Assembly (NCBI RefSeq): GCF_001704415.2
Contig: NC_030813.1
Coordinates: 14,960,001 to 15,024,000, forward strand
DNA: 64,000 nucleotides
Direction: 5' to 3'
Source: Capra hircus
Taxonomy: Eukaryota; Chordata; Mammalia; Artiodactyla; Bovidae
Part shown: positions 43,321-54,789 of the stretch, one piece after another
Layout: every line of letters starts with the position of its first letter
Numbering within the stretch: position 1 is the first letter of the stretch
Notes under the pieces: model-generated
Seen by the model: only the letters and a program-made list of their open reading frames with translations
Databases searched by the model: none
What the model was told of the DNA's origin: nothing
Made by a program: the position numbers and the translations under genes

Positions 43321-43844
43321 AACTGAACTGAACTGAATGGTCTAGTCGTTTTCCCTACTTTCTTCAATTTAAGTCTGAATTTGGCAATAAGGAGTTCATG
43401 ATCTGAGCCACAGTCAGCTCCCAGTCTTGTTTTTGCTGACTGAATAGAGCTTCTCCATCTTTGGCTGCAAAGAATATAATCAATCTGATTTTGGTGTTGA
43501 CCATCTGGTGATGTCCATGTGTAGAGTCTTCTCTTGTGTTGTTGGAACAGGGTGTTTGCTATGACCAGTGTGTTCTCTTGGCAAAACTCTACTAGCCTTT
43601 GCCCTGCTTCGTTCCATGTTCCAAGGCCAAATTTGCCTGTTATTCCAGGTGTTTCTTGACTTTCTACTTTTGCATTCCAGTCCCCTATAATGAAAAGGAC
43701 ATCTTTTTTGGAAGTTAATTCTAAAAGGTCTTGTAGGTCTTCACAGAACCGTTCAACTTCAGCTTCTTCAGTGTTACTGGTTGGGGCATAGGCTTTGATT
43801 ACCATGATATTGAATGGTTTGCCTTGGAAATGAACAGAGTTCAT
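43321..43844 (-). pseudogene. BovB AP-like endonuclease domain, partial
   Basis: Carries endonuclease motifs in order: KAYAPTSNTEE, FIIGDWNAKVE (metal/catalytic Asn), NQIDYILCSQRW, and the catalytic GSDHELLIAKF. This is the best-preserved endonuclease in the window. The N-terminal part (43845-44100) is in other frames. The open frame runs on past 43321 into the reversed nested BovB, which adds about 17 unrelated residues. Confidence 0.85.
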
Positions 43845-44644
43845 TCTGTCATTTTTGAGATTGCATCCAAGGCTACATTTCAGACTCTTTTGTTGACCAT
43901 GTGGCTACTCCATTTCTCCTAAGGGATTCCTGCCCACTTTAGTAGATATAATGGTCATCAGAGTTAAATTCACCCATCAAGTCCATTTTAGTTTGCTGAT
44001 TCCTAGAATGTCAACATTCACTCTTGCCATCTCCTGTTTGACCACTTCCAATTTGCCTTGATTCATGGACCTGACATTCCAGGTTCCTATGCAATATTGC
44101 TCTTACAGCATTGGACCTTGCTTCTATCACCAGTCACATCCACAACTGGGTATTGTTCTTGCTTTGGCTCCATCCCTTCATTCTTTCTGGAGTTATTTCT
44201 CCACTGATCTCCTGTAGCATATTGGGCACCTACCTACCTGGGGAGTTCCTCTCTCAGTAGCCTATCATTTTGCCTTTTCATACTGTTCATGGGGTTCTCA
44301 AGGCAAGAATGCTGAAGTGGTTTGCAATTCCCTTCTCCAGTGGACCACATTCTATCAGACCTCTCCACCATGACCCGCCCGTCATGGGTGGCCCCACGGG
44401 CATGGCTTAGTTTCACTGAGTTAGACAAGGCTGTGGTCCATGTGATCAGATTGGCTAGTTTTCTGTGAGTATGATTTCAGTGTGTCTGCCCTCTGATGCC
44501 CTCTTGCAACACTTACCATCTTACTTGGGTTTCTCTCACCTTGGACGTGGGGTATCTCCTCACCACTGCCCCTCCTGACCTTGAACGTGGAATAGCTCCT
44601 CTCGGCCCTCCTGTGCCCACGCAGCTGCCGCTCCTTGTTTCCAT

Positions 44645-45380
44645 AGCACTTTATTAATACTTCTATCTTTTCACATACTATAAAAATGTATAAATTGCAT
44701 TGCTGTATCTCATCTGACTCTGGGATCCTGGAGGCCTGATAATACCTGGTATCCTGTGCAGCACTAACCGACCCAGTCGATAGAGTTCACTACTTCATTC
44801 ACCCCTTACACTCTTCCTATTTGTTTCCCTAAACTTTTTCTGTGTTAAAGGTTTTCTGCCTTTTAAATAGCAAACACACTTTTAGAAAGTGAAGTTACTT
44901 TAAATGAACAGGAGCCTGTGGAATGGTTGTGAAAATCAGAGAAGGGAGACATGTAAGCAAGGTAGACCTCAAACAACTTTATTTACTTACTATCATAACT
45001 AAATATTTCATTGAACATATTCAAATACGTATAGCTCTCACTGGTAAACCTGCAAATAACTACTTAAAAGAGTGTGTGTGGTGGGAGAAACTATAAAAAT
45101 GTCAAGTTAGGAGAAGACTTAACTGTTCCTCTGTGTCTAATTGCTGCCCTATGTAACTTGAATTCTCATAGTGAATTATATGGAATGGGAATTTGGCCCA
45201 AATGTATTGCCAAGTCTCCTCAGCTTGGTTTCCAATACAGTTTTTTATGAATTCTCTTCCTTGCCCTTCCACAGATAAGTAAGTTACATTCTATATACTA
45301 ATTCCCTCCAAAAATATATCATATAGAATAAATCAAAGTTCTATTATTTTGTGGTTTACAAGAGATGAATTGGGGGGAAA
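44645..45380. other. Unassigned sequence
   Basis: No recognised repeat beyond possible L2-like tail text near 44700-44780. No exon signs. Confidence 0.4.
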
Positions 45381-45392
45381 ATTTTCTCATCA

Positions 45393-45593
45393 TGATGGCT
45401 CAGACAGTAAAGAATCTTCCTGCAACAACAGGAGATCCAGGTCCAGTCCCTGGATCAGGGAGATCCCTAGAGAAGGGAATGGCAACCCACTCCAGTATTC
45501 TTTCCTGGAGAATTCCATGCACAGAGGAGGCACCAGGCTACAGTCCATGGGGTCGCAAAAGAATTGGACATTGCTGAGTCCACAGTAGTGGAC
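45393..45593 (+). mobile_element. Bov-tA SINE, sense, 5'-truncated, perfect TSD
   Basis: Lacks the first bases of the head and starts TGATGGCTCAGACAGTAAAG. The body is complete, to GGACATTGCTGAGTCCACAG. Perfect 11 bp TSD TTTTCTCATCA (45382-45392 and 45594-45604). Confidence 0.93.
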
Positions 45594-45604
45594 TTTTCTC
45601 ATCA

Positions 45605-47506
45605 CAATTTCAAAGTTCTACAAAAAAGATAGTAAGCCTACTAATTGATATACTTTTTGTATCAGAATTTGTACATGAATCAGCCAAGAAGCGTTTTTTA
45701 AAGAGTAACAGAGGACTAACTGGCTGATGGACTATAATTTCTGTAGTCACTTTCTTTGTCAAAATTACAGCTGAAAGCAGAAAAATTTCTTGGGATTTTA
45801 AATAGTAGGACAATCACTATTTTTCACTGTAAATCTGTTATGATGAGTTTTTTCATTTTCTTGACTCTATAAATTGAACAACATTAATTTTTTAAAACAA
45901 GCTAAAAATATCACAGAAAAAAAAATTTTAATTGTCACCATTAGCTTTTCTATTTTTGCAAACAGAATATACACATTTGTTACTCAAAAACTCCACCAAA
46001 ATACTAACACAATACATTTTGCCTTTTTGTTTCCTGAGTTCCTTAACTGAACTACAGAAATTAAGCAATTCTCATTTGACCATCAATTTTTTTAAGCTTA
46101 AATGTTTTCCTGTCTAGGTACAAATATCTAAAACATCATTTTTCAGTTCCTTTTCTAAATATTTATTTGCCTCCTTAAATGATATTATTTTTACCTATTT
46201 ACTCCACTTGTTAAGAATAAATGAGACACCAAGAGCCAAATTTAAAGTTTTATGGAAACTTTCCATTGTGTATGTGTGTGTGCACATGTGTGCTCCCTAC
46301 CATATGAGAAATTTTAGTTAATTCTTAAGCACTGTCAATTTGAGTGCCAGTATCAATATCATTGTTGTATAAAAATGCCACAATCTGATTATAGGTAACT
46401 GGTAACATAATTCTGATATTGGTTTCTCCAAATCAAAACTTCATACAATGTCCTTTTCTTTCACAACATAAATGAATTTGTAATGAAAAATGAGTCTTCT
46501 CTCTTTAACAGTTTTCCTCAATTGCAAGATTTCCTGTAATTAATGTATGACCTGCTGTTAAAGCATCATCAACCAGACTTTAAAATAAGCACCCATTTAT
46601 ACTGTGTTCTTTTTTATCCACATCCCCACCTCCTCCTTACCACCCCAAGGCACAAGAGGAATAAATTTAATTATTTAATTTAACAAATTAAATTACCTTA
46701 CTGGGAACTTGCCATGACGCTGTCATTAAGTTCCTTGTCTACCAAGACTCCACGTATAGGTGAAAAGTTTTCAAATGTTCTTCTCTAGTGTTTACACTAA
46801 ATAGATTTTCTTGGACAAGATCCCAAATGGACTTAGCTTACCTTGAATTCCTAGCAAAAGTGATTTAGTTAATTTTGCAGCTATGATTCCATGTGCCAGT
46901 AAAATTCACAATCAGTGAGTGGGTGGTCAGTATGATATGTTCTTTCAAGTTAAAAATAAATTTTCATCGGAGAGAGTGTTTTGACTATGTTGCTTATCTA
47001 TGACAGCTTTATAGATAAAAGATTCCTCCTCTGGGGCACCATTGAATATGAAATAAACCCACTTGGAAACAATTTAGTAGCTATAACTGTAATTAGTAAT
47101 CCACATTTAACTCCAAGAATTATATAGACCTACTGCCAAAATTGTCAGTGGAACATTATGCTTAAATTTTCTTGGCTTTGGGAAACCTAAAACAAATCTT
47201 ACTTTTAGTGACTGAGATATTTTCAAGCAGTCAAAAACTATGCATTTCATAGTGCAAAATAATTATAAGTGAAAATCCTTGATTCCCTATAAAGTAATTT
47301 TAAATGTTTTGTATTCAATTTTAAAGCCTTAGTTTGTTCTTGCAAATTATTTTGATAAGCAACAAAATGTTGCCTCTTATGAAATTCATTACTGCCAGAA
47401 TCTAGAATATTCAAAATACAAAAGAGAAAATAAATCTGAGTAATTAAGAATAAATCAGACCCACTCCAAATTGCATTTTTTTAACAAAAGTTTTAGATGA
47501 TAATGT
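45605..47506. other. Repeat-poor AT-rich sequence
   Basis: About 1.9 kb with no recognised young or old repeat. It contains homeodomain-like strings such as GTAATTAGTAAT (47090) and AT-rich runs near 46660-46700. No motif-bearing open frame. Confidence 0.4.
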
Positions 47507-48002
47507 TGTAGGAAAAGGGGCCCCCTTCCAGGGCCCCAAGAGTGGACTCTTGTCTAACACTCAGAAAAGAATTGTCTGAGGAGACACATGCTGACAAAGC
47601 AAGTGACTTTATTGGAAAAAAGTCTCTGCCATCCATCCGAACAGAGAGCAGTAGGGTAAGGGAACCCAGGAGAACTGCTCTGCCACATGGCTCACAGTCT
47701 CAGGTTTTATGGTGATGGGATTCGTTTCCGGGCTGTCTTTGGCCAATCATTCTGGCTCAAGAGTCCTTCCTGGTGGTGCACACATTGCTCAGCCAAGATG
47801 GATGCTACCAAGAGGGATTCTGGGAGGTGTTCTGACACGTGGTGTCTCCTTTTGACCTTTCCCGAACTTTTCCGGTTGGTGGTGGCTTATTAGTTCCATG
47901 TTCCTTACCAGGACCTCTTGTCATAAAAAAAAAACTCATGCAGATGGTTACTAGGGAGCCTGGCCAGGGTGGGCGACTTCAGTCAGTGTGCTTCCCCTAA
48001 CA
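47507..48002 (-). mobile_element. Solo LTR of an endogenous retrovirus, antisense
   Basis: In antisense it begins TGTTAGGGGAAGC and ends CCTTTTCCTACA (TG...CA, 496 bp). It has a GATTGGCCAAA CCAAT-like box, a CATAAAAC TATA-like box (plus strand about 47704-47714) and a CCAATAAAGTC polyadenylation signal (about 47602-47612). It resembles the ruminant class II LTR group (BTLTR1-like). No primer-binding site, polypurine tract or gag/pol frame adjoins it. Flanks TAATGT and ATAAGA do not match, so the TSD is lost or a boundary is off. Confidence 0.82.
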
Positions 48003-49228
48003 ATAAGAGACCATGCTATTTTGAACATTGGGAGAGTTCCAGAGTCTTATACAATTATGGAGAGGGTTGTTTATTTAGACCCAGATGTGAACATTTTTAT
48101 AGACAAGTTCTTGGCAAAGGGAGACTATATCACGCAAATGAATATCTAGGGGCTTTTCTATGAGGACTGAGAGATTTTCTGTGGACAAGGTGTTAGTTAT
48201 AAAAACGTGAATCTTTGGGAGGCAAGACAGGACAGAAACAGCTAATAATGAAGCACATTTAGCAGAGAATATAGAACCTTCATTTAGCTAATGTCCATCA
48301 AACTCAGCAAACTTCCTATGTTGGCATTTTCTATATAGGTGATTATGAAACCCTTAAAATTGCACACACAAAAAAAATTTGTTTTGCTTAATCTTTTGTT
48401 TCTAAGTCTTCATAGTTGGCTTTTCTATGGTGTCAAATACAATTAATAACACAGAGGAATCATATTGTAACATATTAACGAATGTGCTCTCTCCTCAGTA
48501 ATGCTTTCTTAATCTGTGTCCCTTCCCTATTCAAATTCTTTGAGATATTCTTGGCCTTAGGGTAGGGTTGACACTTTGGAGAAGAGAACAAAAGAGCTCG
48601 ATCCTTGGCTTTGGAGATTTAATGACTGAAATCCAGGCCTAGGACAAAAAGATCTGGAATGATAGGTATTTTCCAGTCAGAACCAGTTCTTCCTACCCAC
48701 CAACCCTGGACTAGATGAAGTTTGCCACTAGGAGGGAGATAGAACATGGAAACAATGGTGTTTGAGCTCCTCTGGGAGTCTGAACTAGAGGAGGGGTGAT
48801 AACAGGAGGAGGCCTGGAGCCTGCAGATACTGTCAGAGAGCTGGCAGGGAGGGCCTCTGTGGGTGGAGACAGGGAGCCTGAAAGCCTCAAAGAGAATTCC
48901 AGCACCTCCTCCGCCCTACCGCCTCCATGAGCTCTGCACAGAAGACACCAGAATAAAGACGGTGGTGTGGAAATTCCAGGTCAAAGGGTCTGAGATAGTT
49001 GTGCAAAGTTCCCAGTGGTCCCACCGGGACCAGGAGACAGGCTCAGGAGAACCAAGAAAGCTGTCCTGCTCCAGGAGAGGCATTCAAAAGTCACTGAAAG
49101 AGTGGAGAGCTGAGATTATCTAAGAGAATGAAGACCATTCGTGTTTGAAAGAAATCTAAGTAGATCAACAACCAGAGACCTGATAAAATAGGGTATCTTG
49201 ATGGATGCTAGAAAGAGGAGATGACAAC
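48003..49228. other. Unassigned sequence with a GC-rich block
   Basis: No family recognised. 48680-49110 is clearly more GC-rich (CACCTCCTCCGCCCTACCGC) and could be an old LTR or other relic. The 86-codon frame at 48863 has no domain. Confidence 0.4.
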
Positions 49229-49239
49229 CACCATGACTT

Positions 49240-49319
49240 CAGTTCAGTTCAGTTTAGTCGCTCAGTTGTGTCCAACTGTTTGCAACCCCATGGACTGCAG
49301 CATCAGGCTTCCCCGTCCA
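49240..49319 (-). mobile_element. Minimal BovB 3' fragment (80 bp), antisense
   Basis: CAGTTCAGTTCAGTTTAGTC then GCTCAGTTGTGTCC and TGGACTGCAGCATC to CCCGTC is only the last 80 bp of BovB. It is bracketed by the perfect 11 bp TSD CACCATGACTT (49229-49239 and 49320-49330), proving an independent, extremely 5'-truncated insertion. Confidence 0.93.
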
Positions 49320-49337
49320 CACCATGACTTGGCACTA

Positions 49338-49563
49338 TGTAAGCCTCCCAGGTGGCATTAGTGGTAAAGAACCCACCTGCCAATGTAGGGGATGTAAGAG
49401 AAAGGAGTTCGATCCCTGGATTGGGAAGATCCTCTGGAGGAGGGAATGGCAACTCCCTCCAGTATTCTTGCCTAGAGAATCCCATGGACAGAGAAGCCTG
49501 ATGGGCTACAGTTTATAGGGTCATGCAGAGTAGGACGCGACTGAAGCGACTTAGCAGGCATGC
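49338..49563 (+). mobile_element. Bov-tA SINE, sense
   Basis: Head AAGCCTCCCAGGTGGCATTA GTGGTAAAGAACCC with a long variable arm (AGGGGATGTAAGAGAAAGG), then GTTCGATCCCTGGATTGGG and the Bov-A body to GGACGCGACTGAAGCGACTT AGCAGGCATGC. The GCTAGTGGTAAAG-type head differs from the CTCAGATGGTAAAG type of most copies here. Confidence 0.88.
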
Positions 49564-49639
49564 AAGCCTACCAGTTAGTAGGTTCAACCCTGGGGATGCA
49601 GGTGGATCTTCAATGTTCTGAAATCTCTAGGGGAACAAT

Positions 49640-50480
49640 TTGGCAATGACAATGATTTCAGACAAGACATTGTGACCCTGAAGTATTAACCATACATTAA
49701 AGACCAAGTAAGAAAAACCACACCAAGGTTTGGATTTAGTTCTTCTCTGATTCCAAAATCTAAGCCAACACACTTCACTAAAATAATAATGAGTCACTTA
49801 CATATTATTCAATAAATAGTGTGGTGACAACTGCCTCATCATTTTGAAAAGAAAATTACCCCTTGTGTCAAAATAAATTCCAGATGGATCAAAGATTTTG
49901 AATTACAAAATGAAACCATAAAAGAATTAAGAAAAAGCATGGGGAAATATTTCTTTAATTTTGTAATGTGAAAGGCCTTCCCCAACATGACACAAAACTG
50001 AGAAACTGTAAAGGAAAATGCCAAAAAATATAAACAGAGCTAAAAAATTAATGGTAAAGGGAAAGAAAAAGAGTTTTAACTATTTTGATAAAGAGTTAAT
50101 TTTCTAATTTACATGATGTTTGTACAAGTTGGCAAGGAAAAGTCCAAAGGCGGGGGGGCGGGGGGAATAATAGAAAAATGATCAATTAACATAAATAGGC
50201 AGATCTTCAGATATAGAAACAAAATGGTCAATGCGCAAAAAGATTCTCAATCTGATTCACAACTTAAGAAATGTAAAACACATATAAGTTTTCATCTATC
50301 AGACTGACACACTTTTTAAAGGTTGTAATATCCATTGTTAAAGCCACAATGAGGAATTCTGATCCTTTTGATAGGAATTTTAATAGGTGTAAATTTTTTA
50401 GTGCAATTTAGTAATAATGTTCAAAATCAGCAATAAATAAATATCTTTTTTCTAAACATTTCCATTATTAGGAGCTGACT
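49640..50480 (+). repeat. Old L1 (L1M) ORF2 fragment, sense
   Basis: TCCAGATGGATCAAAGATTT, ATGAAACCATAAAAGAATTA, GGCCTTCCCCAACATGACAC AAAACTGAG, CAAAATGGTCAATGCGCAAA and ATGAGGAATTC-type text follow L1M ORF2. It is untranslatable. A G-run GGCGGGGGGGCGGGGGG at 50150-50166 lies inside. Confidence 0.72.
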
Positions 50481-50571
50481 ACTGAAAAAATTATGTTCCC
50501 ATTGATTAAGATGTTCTTTTCAGGCTTAGGTATAGTAAGACTAAGCAGGAAAATAACTCAAAGGCTTATTA

Positions 50572-50606
50572 ATGGTCAAGCATATTATTATGGTCAAGCA
50601 TATTGT
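50572..50606. repeat. 18 bp tandem duplication
   Basis: ATGGTCAAGCATATT occurs at 50572-50586 and again at 50590-50604, a period of 18 bp. Immediately precedes the SINE at 50612. Confidence 0.8.
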
Positions 50607-50611
50607 GAAAG

Positions 50612-50737
50612 GGAGTTCCCTGGTGGTCTAACAGGACTCAGTGCTTTCTCTGCCATGGCACAGCTTCAATCCCCCAGTAAGAAATGAGATCCTGCCAGCC
50701 TCTCCATGTGGCCGAAAAAAAACAAACAAAAAAAAGC
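50612..50737 (+). mobile_element. CHR-type tRNA SINE, sense, short
   Basis: GGAGTTCCCTGGTGGTCTAA, CACTGCTGTGG-like centre, CTTCAATCCCC B-box, GAGATCCTGCC and CATGTGGCCGAAAAAAAACA tail. Short CHR-1-like class. ATATTGTGA at 50600 and 50758 is a doubtful TSD because the right copy lies past the A tail. Confidence 0.78.
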
Positions 50738-50769
50738 TTCAATTAAAACATGTAAATATATTGTGATAT

Positions 50770-51580
50770 CATCATGAAACATTATAAGCCATGTAAAAAT
50801 GACATTATGTAGCCATTTAAAAAGTTCATTTCTATAGCCATTTGATTAAATGAAAAAGTAACGTATATATCAACTTTTATACTATAGTTCAACCATATTT
50901 GTAAAAACTTCAAATAATACATATATATATACACACACACACACATACATGCATAGATATAGTATCTGTGCTGATAGATGCAACTATATTTTTCTACAAA
51001 AGAATACATATGAAGCCTCAATGGTTACCTTCTTTGAAGAGACTACTGGGAACAGAGGCAGGGTCCTGAAAAAGAGAGGGTAAGTTTTAGTTCTCATAAC
51101 TTTCTGTATATTTCATGCATACATTATTTTTATTTTCATTTTTTTTAATTAACTTTCAAAACAAAACCAAAGACAGTGGAGTTGCTTTGTTTTTCTTGGT
51201 TTAAAATTTAAAAGTCACACTTCAGTTAGTACGATGCACCTCTAGAGACCCAGACAGCTGCAGCTGCCAGCAAGGAGAGAATTTTGTCAGGCTTAGCCTA
51301 GTTCTAAATTACTGGTTTTGTTATTACACATCCCTGATTTCATTTTCATGTCCCAGACGACTTCTTTGAACCCTAACTCAAACTAACTCAAAACCTAAGT
51401 TAAAGTCAGTGGTCTAGAGGTCTTCTCCACTTGCGGTTGGTCCGTAATTAAGTCGATCAGTGAAAAAGCATCAGCATGATTTTTGAAACCCCTTTTCCTA
51501 GTGTGTTGGCAAAAGGGATATGGAGAACCAAGACACTGGCAAGCATGCTATCTACATTTAGGCAGGCAGATGTATCTCAC
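50770..51580. other. Unassigned sequence with (TA)n/(CA)n tract
   Basis: A mixed AT and CA tract at 50922-50945. Nothing else recognised. Confidence 0.4.
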
Positions 51581-51584
51581 CTGT

Positions 51585-51770
51585 ATGCTCCCCTTACATA
51601 GGGAAGCCTGGCACAGACTAAGTTCCGCCAGCCCTCCAGTCACGACTCTGATCCCACTTCCCCAAAGAGGCCTTCCCTCACCACCCATCTAGGGGAGCGT
51701 TCCCTCCGGGCCCTCCTTCTTATTCTCTCCCATTGTTGCCTATTAATAGCTACGTTTATTGTACCTAGCC
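51585..51770 (+). repeat. L2 LINE fragment, sense
   Basis: CCAAAGAGGCCTTCCCTCAC CACCC, then the TTATTCTCTCCCATTGTTGC region and TGTACCTAGCC, match the L2 3' part ('gaggccttccctgaccacc'). Confidence 0.62.
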
Positions 51771-51817
51771 TAAGAACAGCTAGGAATACGGTACACAGCA
51801 TTGTTGTGTACAATATT

Positions 51818-52014
51818 CTAGCTCAGTCATGTCCAACTCTTTCCAAACCCATGGCCTGTAACCCGCCAGACTCCTCTGTCCATGGAATTCTCCAGGCGAG
51901 AATACTGGAGTGGGTAGCTGTTCGCTTTTCCCGAGGATCGTCAAACCCAGGGATCAAACCCGGGTCTCCTGCATTGCAGGTAGACTCTTTACCTCCTGAG
52001 TCACCAGGGAAGCC
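51818..52014 (-). mobile_element. Bov-tA SINE, antisense
   Basis: CTCAGTCATGTCCAACTCTT, Bov-A body, then reversed B-box GGGATCAAACCCGGGTCTCC and head TGAGTCACCAGGGAAGCCC. Near full length. No TSD was resolved. Confidence 0.92.
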
Positions 52015-52019
52015 CACTA

Positions 52020-53190
52020 ATAGTATAAGTACCTATATGTTATATTCATACTATATTTAAAACAAATTATTTAGGGTAAATCCCATTATCATCACTATGT
52101 AAAAAATATTAAGTAACATGACTAAAGTCACATCCAGCTAATAAGGAAAAAAATATATATATATATCAGTTTCATATATAGTATTATATATATAATTACA
52201 TATATATAGAATTATACATATAATTCACATTTGTAAGTAATGTACACAGTAGAAATTTGCTTTGTTAATTTTAGCTTCAGAAAGAAATGGAAACTCTACC
52301 CTAGAAAACCATGAAAAAAATCACTAAATTAAAACAGTTCTATTTCTCCTTTAACATGGAAGCAGGAAGCACTTTTCTAACGAATAATGACAGAAGACTT
52401 TCTTCTGACTCTAATGTTTAAAAAAAATACACCGATTCTTTCCAGAATTGCTCCAGAAGCAAGAAGCTTCTTAGGGCCACTCTGAGCACAGTTTTATCTG
52501 ATTGCAGAGGACTCCAGTGAAGCTAAAAACAGCCAGAGAGCCATTCTATCGTACACAGATATAATTGTCATTTCACTATTTATGTCTGGCATGTGGTTAT
52601 ATAGTGTCAACATTATCTTCAGCAGAAGCAACAAAAATAATTCTGAAGCATGATGACTGGTGTTTTGAAAAATAGCATGAAAACTGATTTTCTTTACCTT
52701 ATGAATTTTACAATTAAAGAAAGATAGCATGGATAACACGAACATGTAGGAAATTTTCTATGAAAGCTCAAAGAGAATGGAGTGAAGCAAAAGGATTAAC
52801 ATGAAAGAAAGATTAATTTACCTTGACAAAAATATTCTACAACTCATTGCTGAATTCTTAATCCTAGTCTTTCTTTTGTTTTCAAAGCCCATGGGTCAAA
52901 ACTCTGTAAAATGATATGCAGTTTAAAACAGACACACTAATTATAACAGTGCACAGTTCTTTCTCTTATCCAGTGGCTTCATTCATAGCAGCCAGGAAAA
53001 TCATACTAGCAACAGTCATTTTTAAAAACTGTAGTTACCAATAGGACTCTGAAATCAATTCTCCATTAAAGTGTGTTTATGGATTTGAAACAACCAAAGA
53101 AATGAACTTTAAGCAAAGCAAGCAAGCTACAGTTTAAACTTTTTAATATTACTAAATAGAACCTTATTACCAATTAATCAAAATAACTTT
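52020..53190. other. Unassigned sequence with AT-rich tract
   Basis: An (AT)n-rich, partly palindromic stretch at 52150-52225. The remainder carries no recognised repeat or exon. Confidence 0.4.
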
Positions 53191-53193
53191 AGA

Positions 53194-53300
53194 CCAATGC
53201 CTTTCACCTGGGAATAATTTTGCCCCCAAGGAACATTTTTAATTACCAGGACTTGGGTGTGGAGAGAGCAAGGGTTGCTACTGTTCGAGTAGAGAATTGA
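53194..53300 (+). repeat. Probable MER20 fragment, sense
   Basis: CCAATGCCTTTCACCTGGGA, ATTTTGCCCCCAAGGAACAT and a GGGTTGCTACTG segment fit the first half of MER20 in order. The second half is absent. Confidence 0.5.
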
Positions 53301-53452
53301 ATATTCATATGCAGAATTCAGGGCAGAAGTCAGGACTGGAGATATAACTTTGGGATTCACCAGTATATGTTAATAATTAGATTTAGGGACTTTTAAAAAG
53401 ATTACCTCAGAAGTGACTGGCTATAAAAGGAAAAGTTGCATAAGCTCTGCTA

Positions 53453-53734
53453 CTGCTGCTGCTGCTGCTGCTAAGTCGCTTCAGTCGTGTCCGACTCTGT
53501 GCGACCCCATAGACGGCAGCCCACCAGGCTCCCCCATCCCTGGGATTCTGCAGGCAAGAACACTGGAGTGGGTTGCCATTTCCTTCTCCAATGCAGGAAA
53601 CTGAAAAGTGAAAGTGAAGTCACTCAGCCGTGTCCGACTCTTCACAACCCCATGGACTGAAGCCCACCAGGCTCCCCCATCCATGGGATTTTCCAGGCAA
53701 GAGTACTGGAGTGGGGTGCCATTGCCTTCTCCGA
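53453..53734 (-). mobile_element. BOV-A2 dimer, antisense, perfect TSD
   Basis: A reversed CAG tail of about seven units, both Bov-A units, and end GTGCCATTGCCTTCTCCG. Perfect 14 bp TSD CATAAGCTCTGCTA (53439-53452 and 53735-53748). Confidence 0.95.
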
Positions 53735-53755
53735 CATAAGCTCTGCTATAGGCTG

Positions 53756-54110
53756 TATTTTCCGAAAATGGTCATGACAGTATTTCCTATCCCACTTACT
53801 CGTATACAGTGTGACTCTCTGAAAGTGGAGTCTGTGTCTCCTCCTCTTGAATCTGGTTGGGCTAGTGAGTTACAACCAAACAAATCTAGTGGCAGTGACA
53901 CCACATGACTTCCAAGACTAGCTCAGAAAAGGAGACCCAGCTTTCCTCCTTGTTATTTGGAGAACTTGGACTGGGAGCCACGGGCAATGATTCAAGAAAT
54001 TTAACTACCCTGTGACTGCCTTGCTGTGGAGGAAACCAGGTCACATAGAGGTGCCATGTTTAGGCGCTCCAAATGTCAGTCTCAGTTTTCATTGATGGGA
54101 ATCTGAGCAC
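53756..54110 (+). repeat. Probable ancient MaLR/MLT-type LTR, sense
   Basis: GTGGAGTCTGTGTCTCCTCC TCTTGAATCTGG, CACATGACTTCCAAGACTAG and GGAAACCAGGTCACATAGAG are consistent with a common old mammalian LTR-like repeat. I cannot name the subfamily with confidence. Confidence 0.48.
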
Positions 54111-54249
54111 TGCAAACAAGGGGCAAAGGTGAAGCTGGGGGCAGTGCGATGGCCTTTGGATCCCTGTCCATCTCTCAGGACCCTGCTTAGTGACGAGCCT
54201 CAGCATCTGGAAGGAAACCAAGGGAAACAATTTTCCCTCTAATTACTCA

Positions 54250-54780
54250 GTTGGTAATTAGGAAAAAAAAAAATGCTTTAAAAAAATGACCATAATCCTA
54301 GTATCATTTCTCTGCTTAGTGATAGTGGGAACTCAGTGATAGGATAGAGGTTGTATCTGGCACTGACCTGTCTTATTGTCTGCTTGCAATGTTCTCCACT
54401 CAAAAAAAAAAAAGAAATTATCATGACATATCTATGAAGAAAATAGATTCATTATCAGCGCTCTGTTTTTCTGTCATCTACCTGTCTCCTTCATCACCCA
54501 ACTTTAAATTATAAAGGCTCAGGTGCAAAGACATTTTTAATCTGTTTACATACATTATTATATCACCCAGAGCTGTGACTATTACAGATGATCAACTATT
54601 ACATGTTTTTGGATGCTCAGGAAATCTTTAAATCTTTACCATTGCTTCAGATTATTTGACGTTTATAATGACTGTAAGCACATTCTTCACCAGCACTACT
54701 AGGATGGGGTGAGAAATAAATTTCATGAACCAGGAAGGTGCTTATTTATCTCATTTCTGTTCTGCCATATATTACACTAC
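54250..54780. other. Unassigned AT-rich sequence
   Basis: No family recognised. Two A-runs near 54265 and 54403. Confidence 0.4.
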
Positions 54781-54789
54781 ATTATGAAA

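Larger units (their letters stand above)
40371..44635 (-). mobile_element. Full-length BovB LINE, antisense, interrupted
   Basis: Bounded by a perfect 9 bp TSD TGTTTCCAT (40362-40370 and 44636-44644). Reading leftwards from 44635 it contains the 5' UTR (with GAACGTGGAATAGCTCCTCT reversed), AP endonuclease, linker, RT, C-terminal domain and a degenerate tail. It is split at 42425-43320 by another BovB on the plus strand. Without the insert it is about 3.37 kb, which appears to be the whole element. Frameshifts and stops inactivate it. Confidence 0.95.

Noticed and set aside
47507..48300. A longer provirus at the LTR
   Set aside because: No primer-binding site, polypurine tract or gag/pol/env frame on either side. 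Only the LTR can be supported.
48680..49130. A CpG-island promoter or first exon
   Set aside because: GC content is raised but CpGs are few and no coding or splice pattern is seen. An old repeat relic is equally likely.
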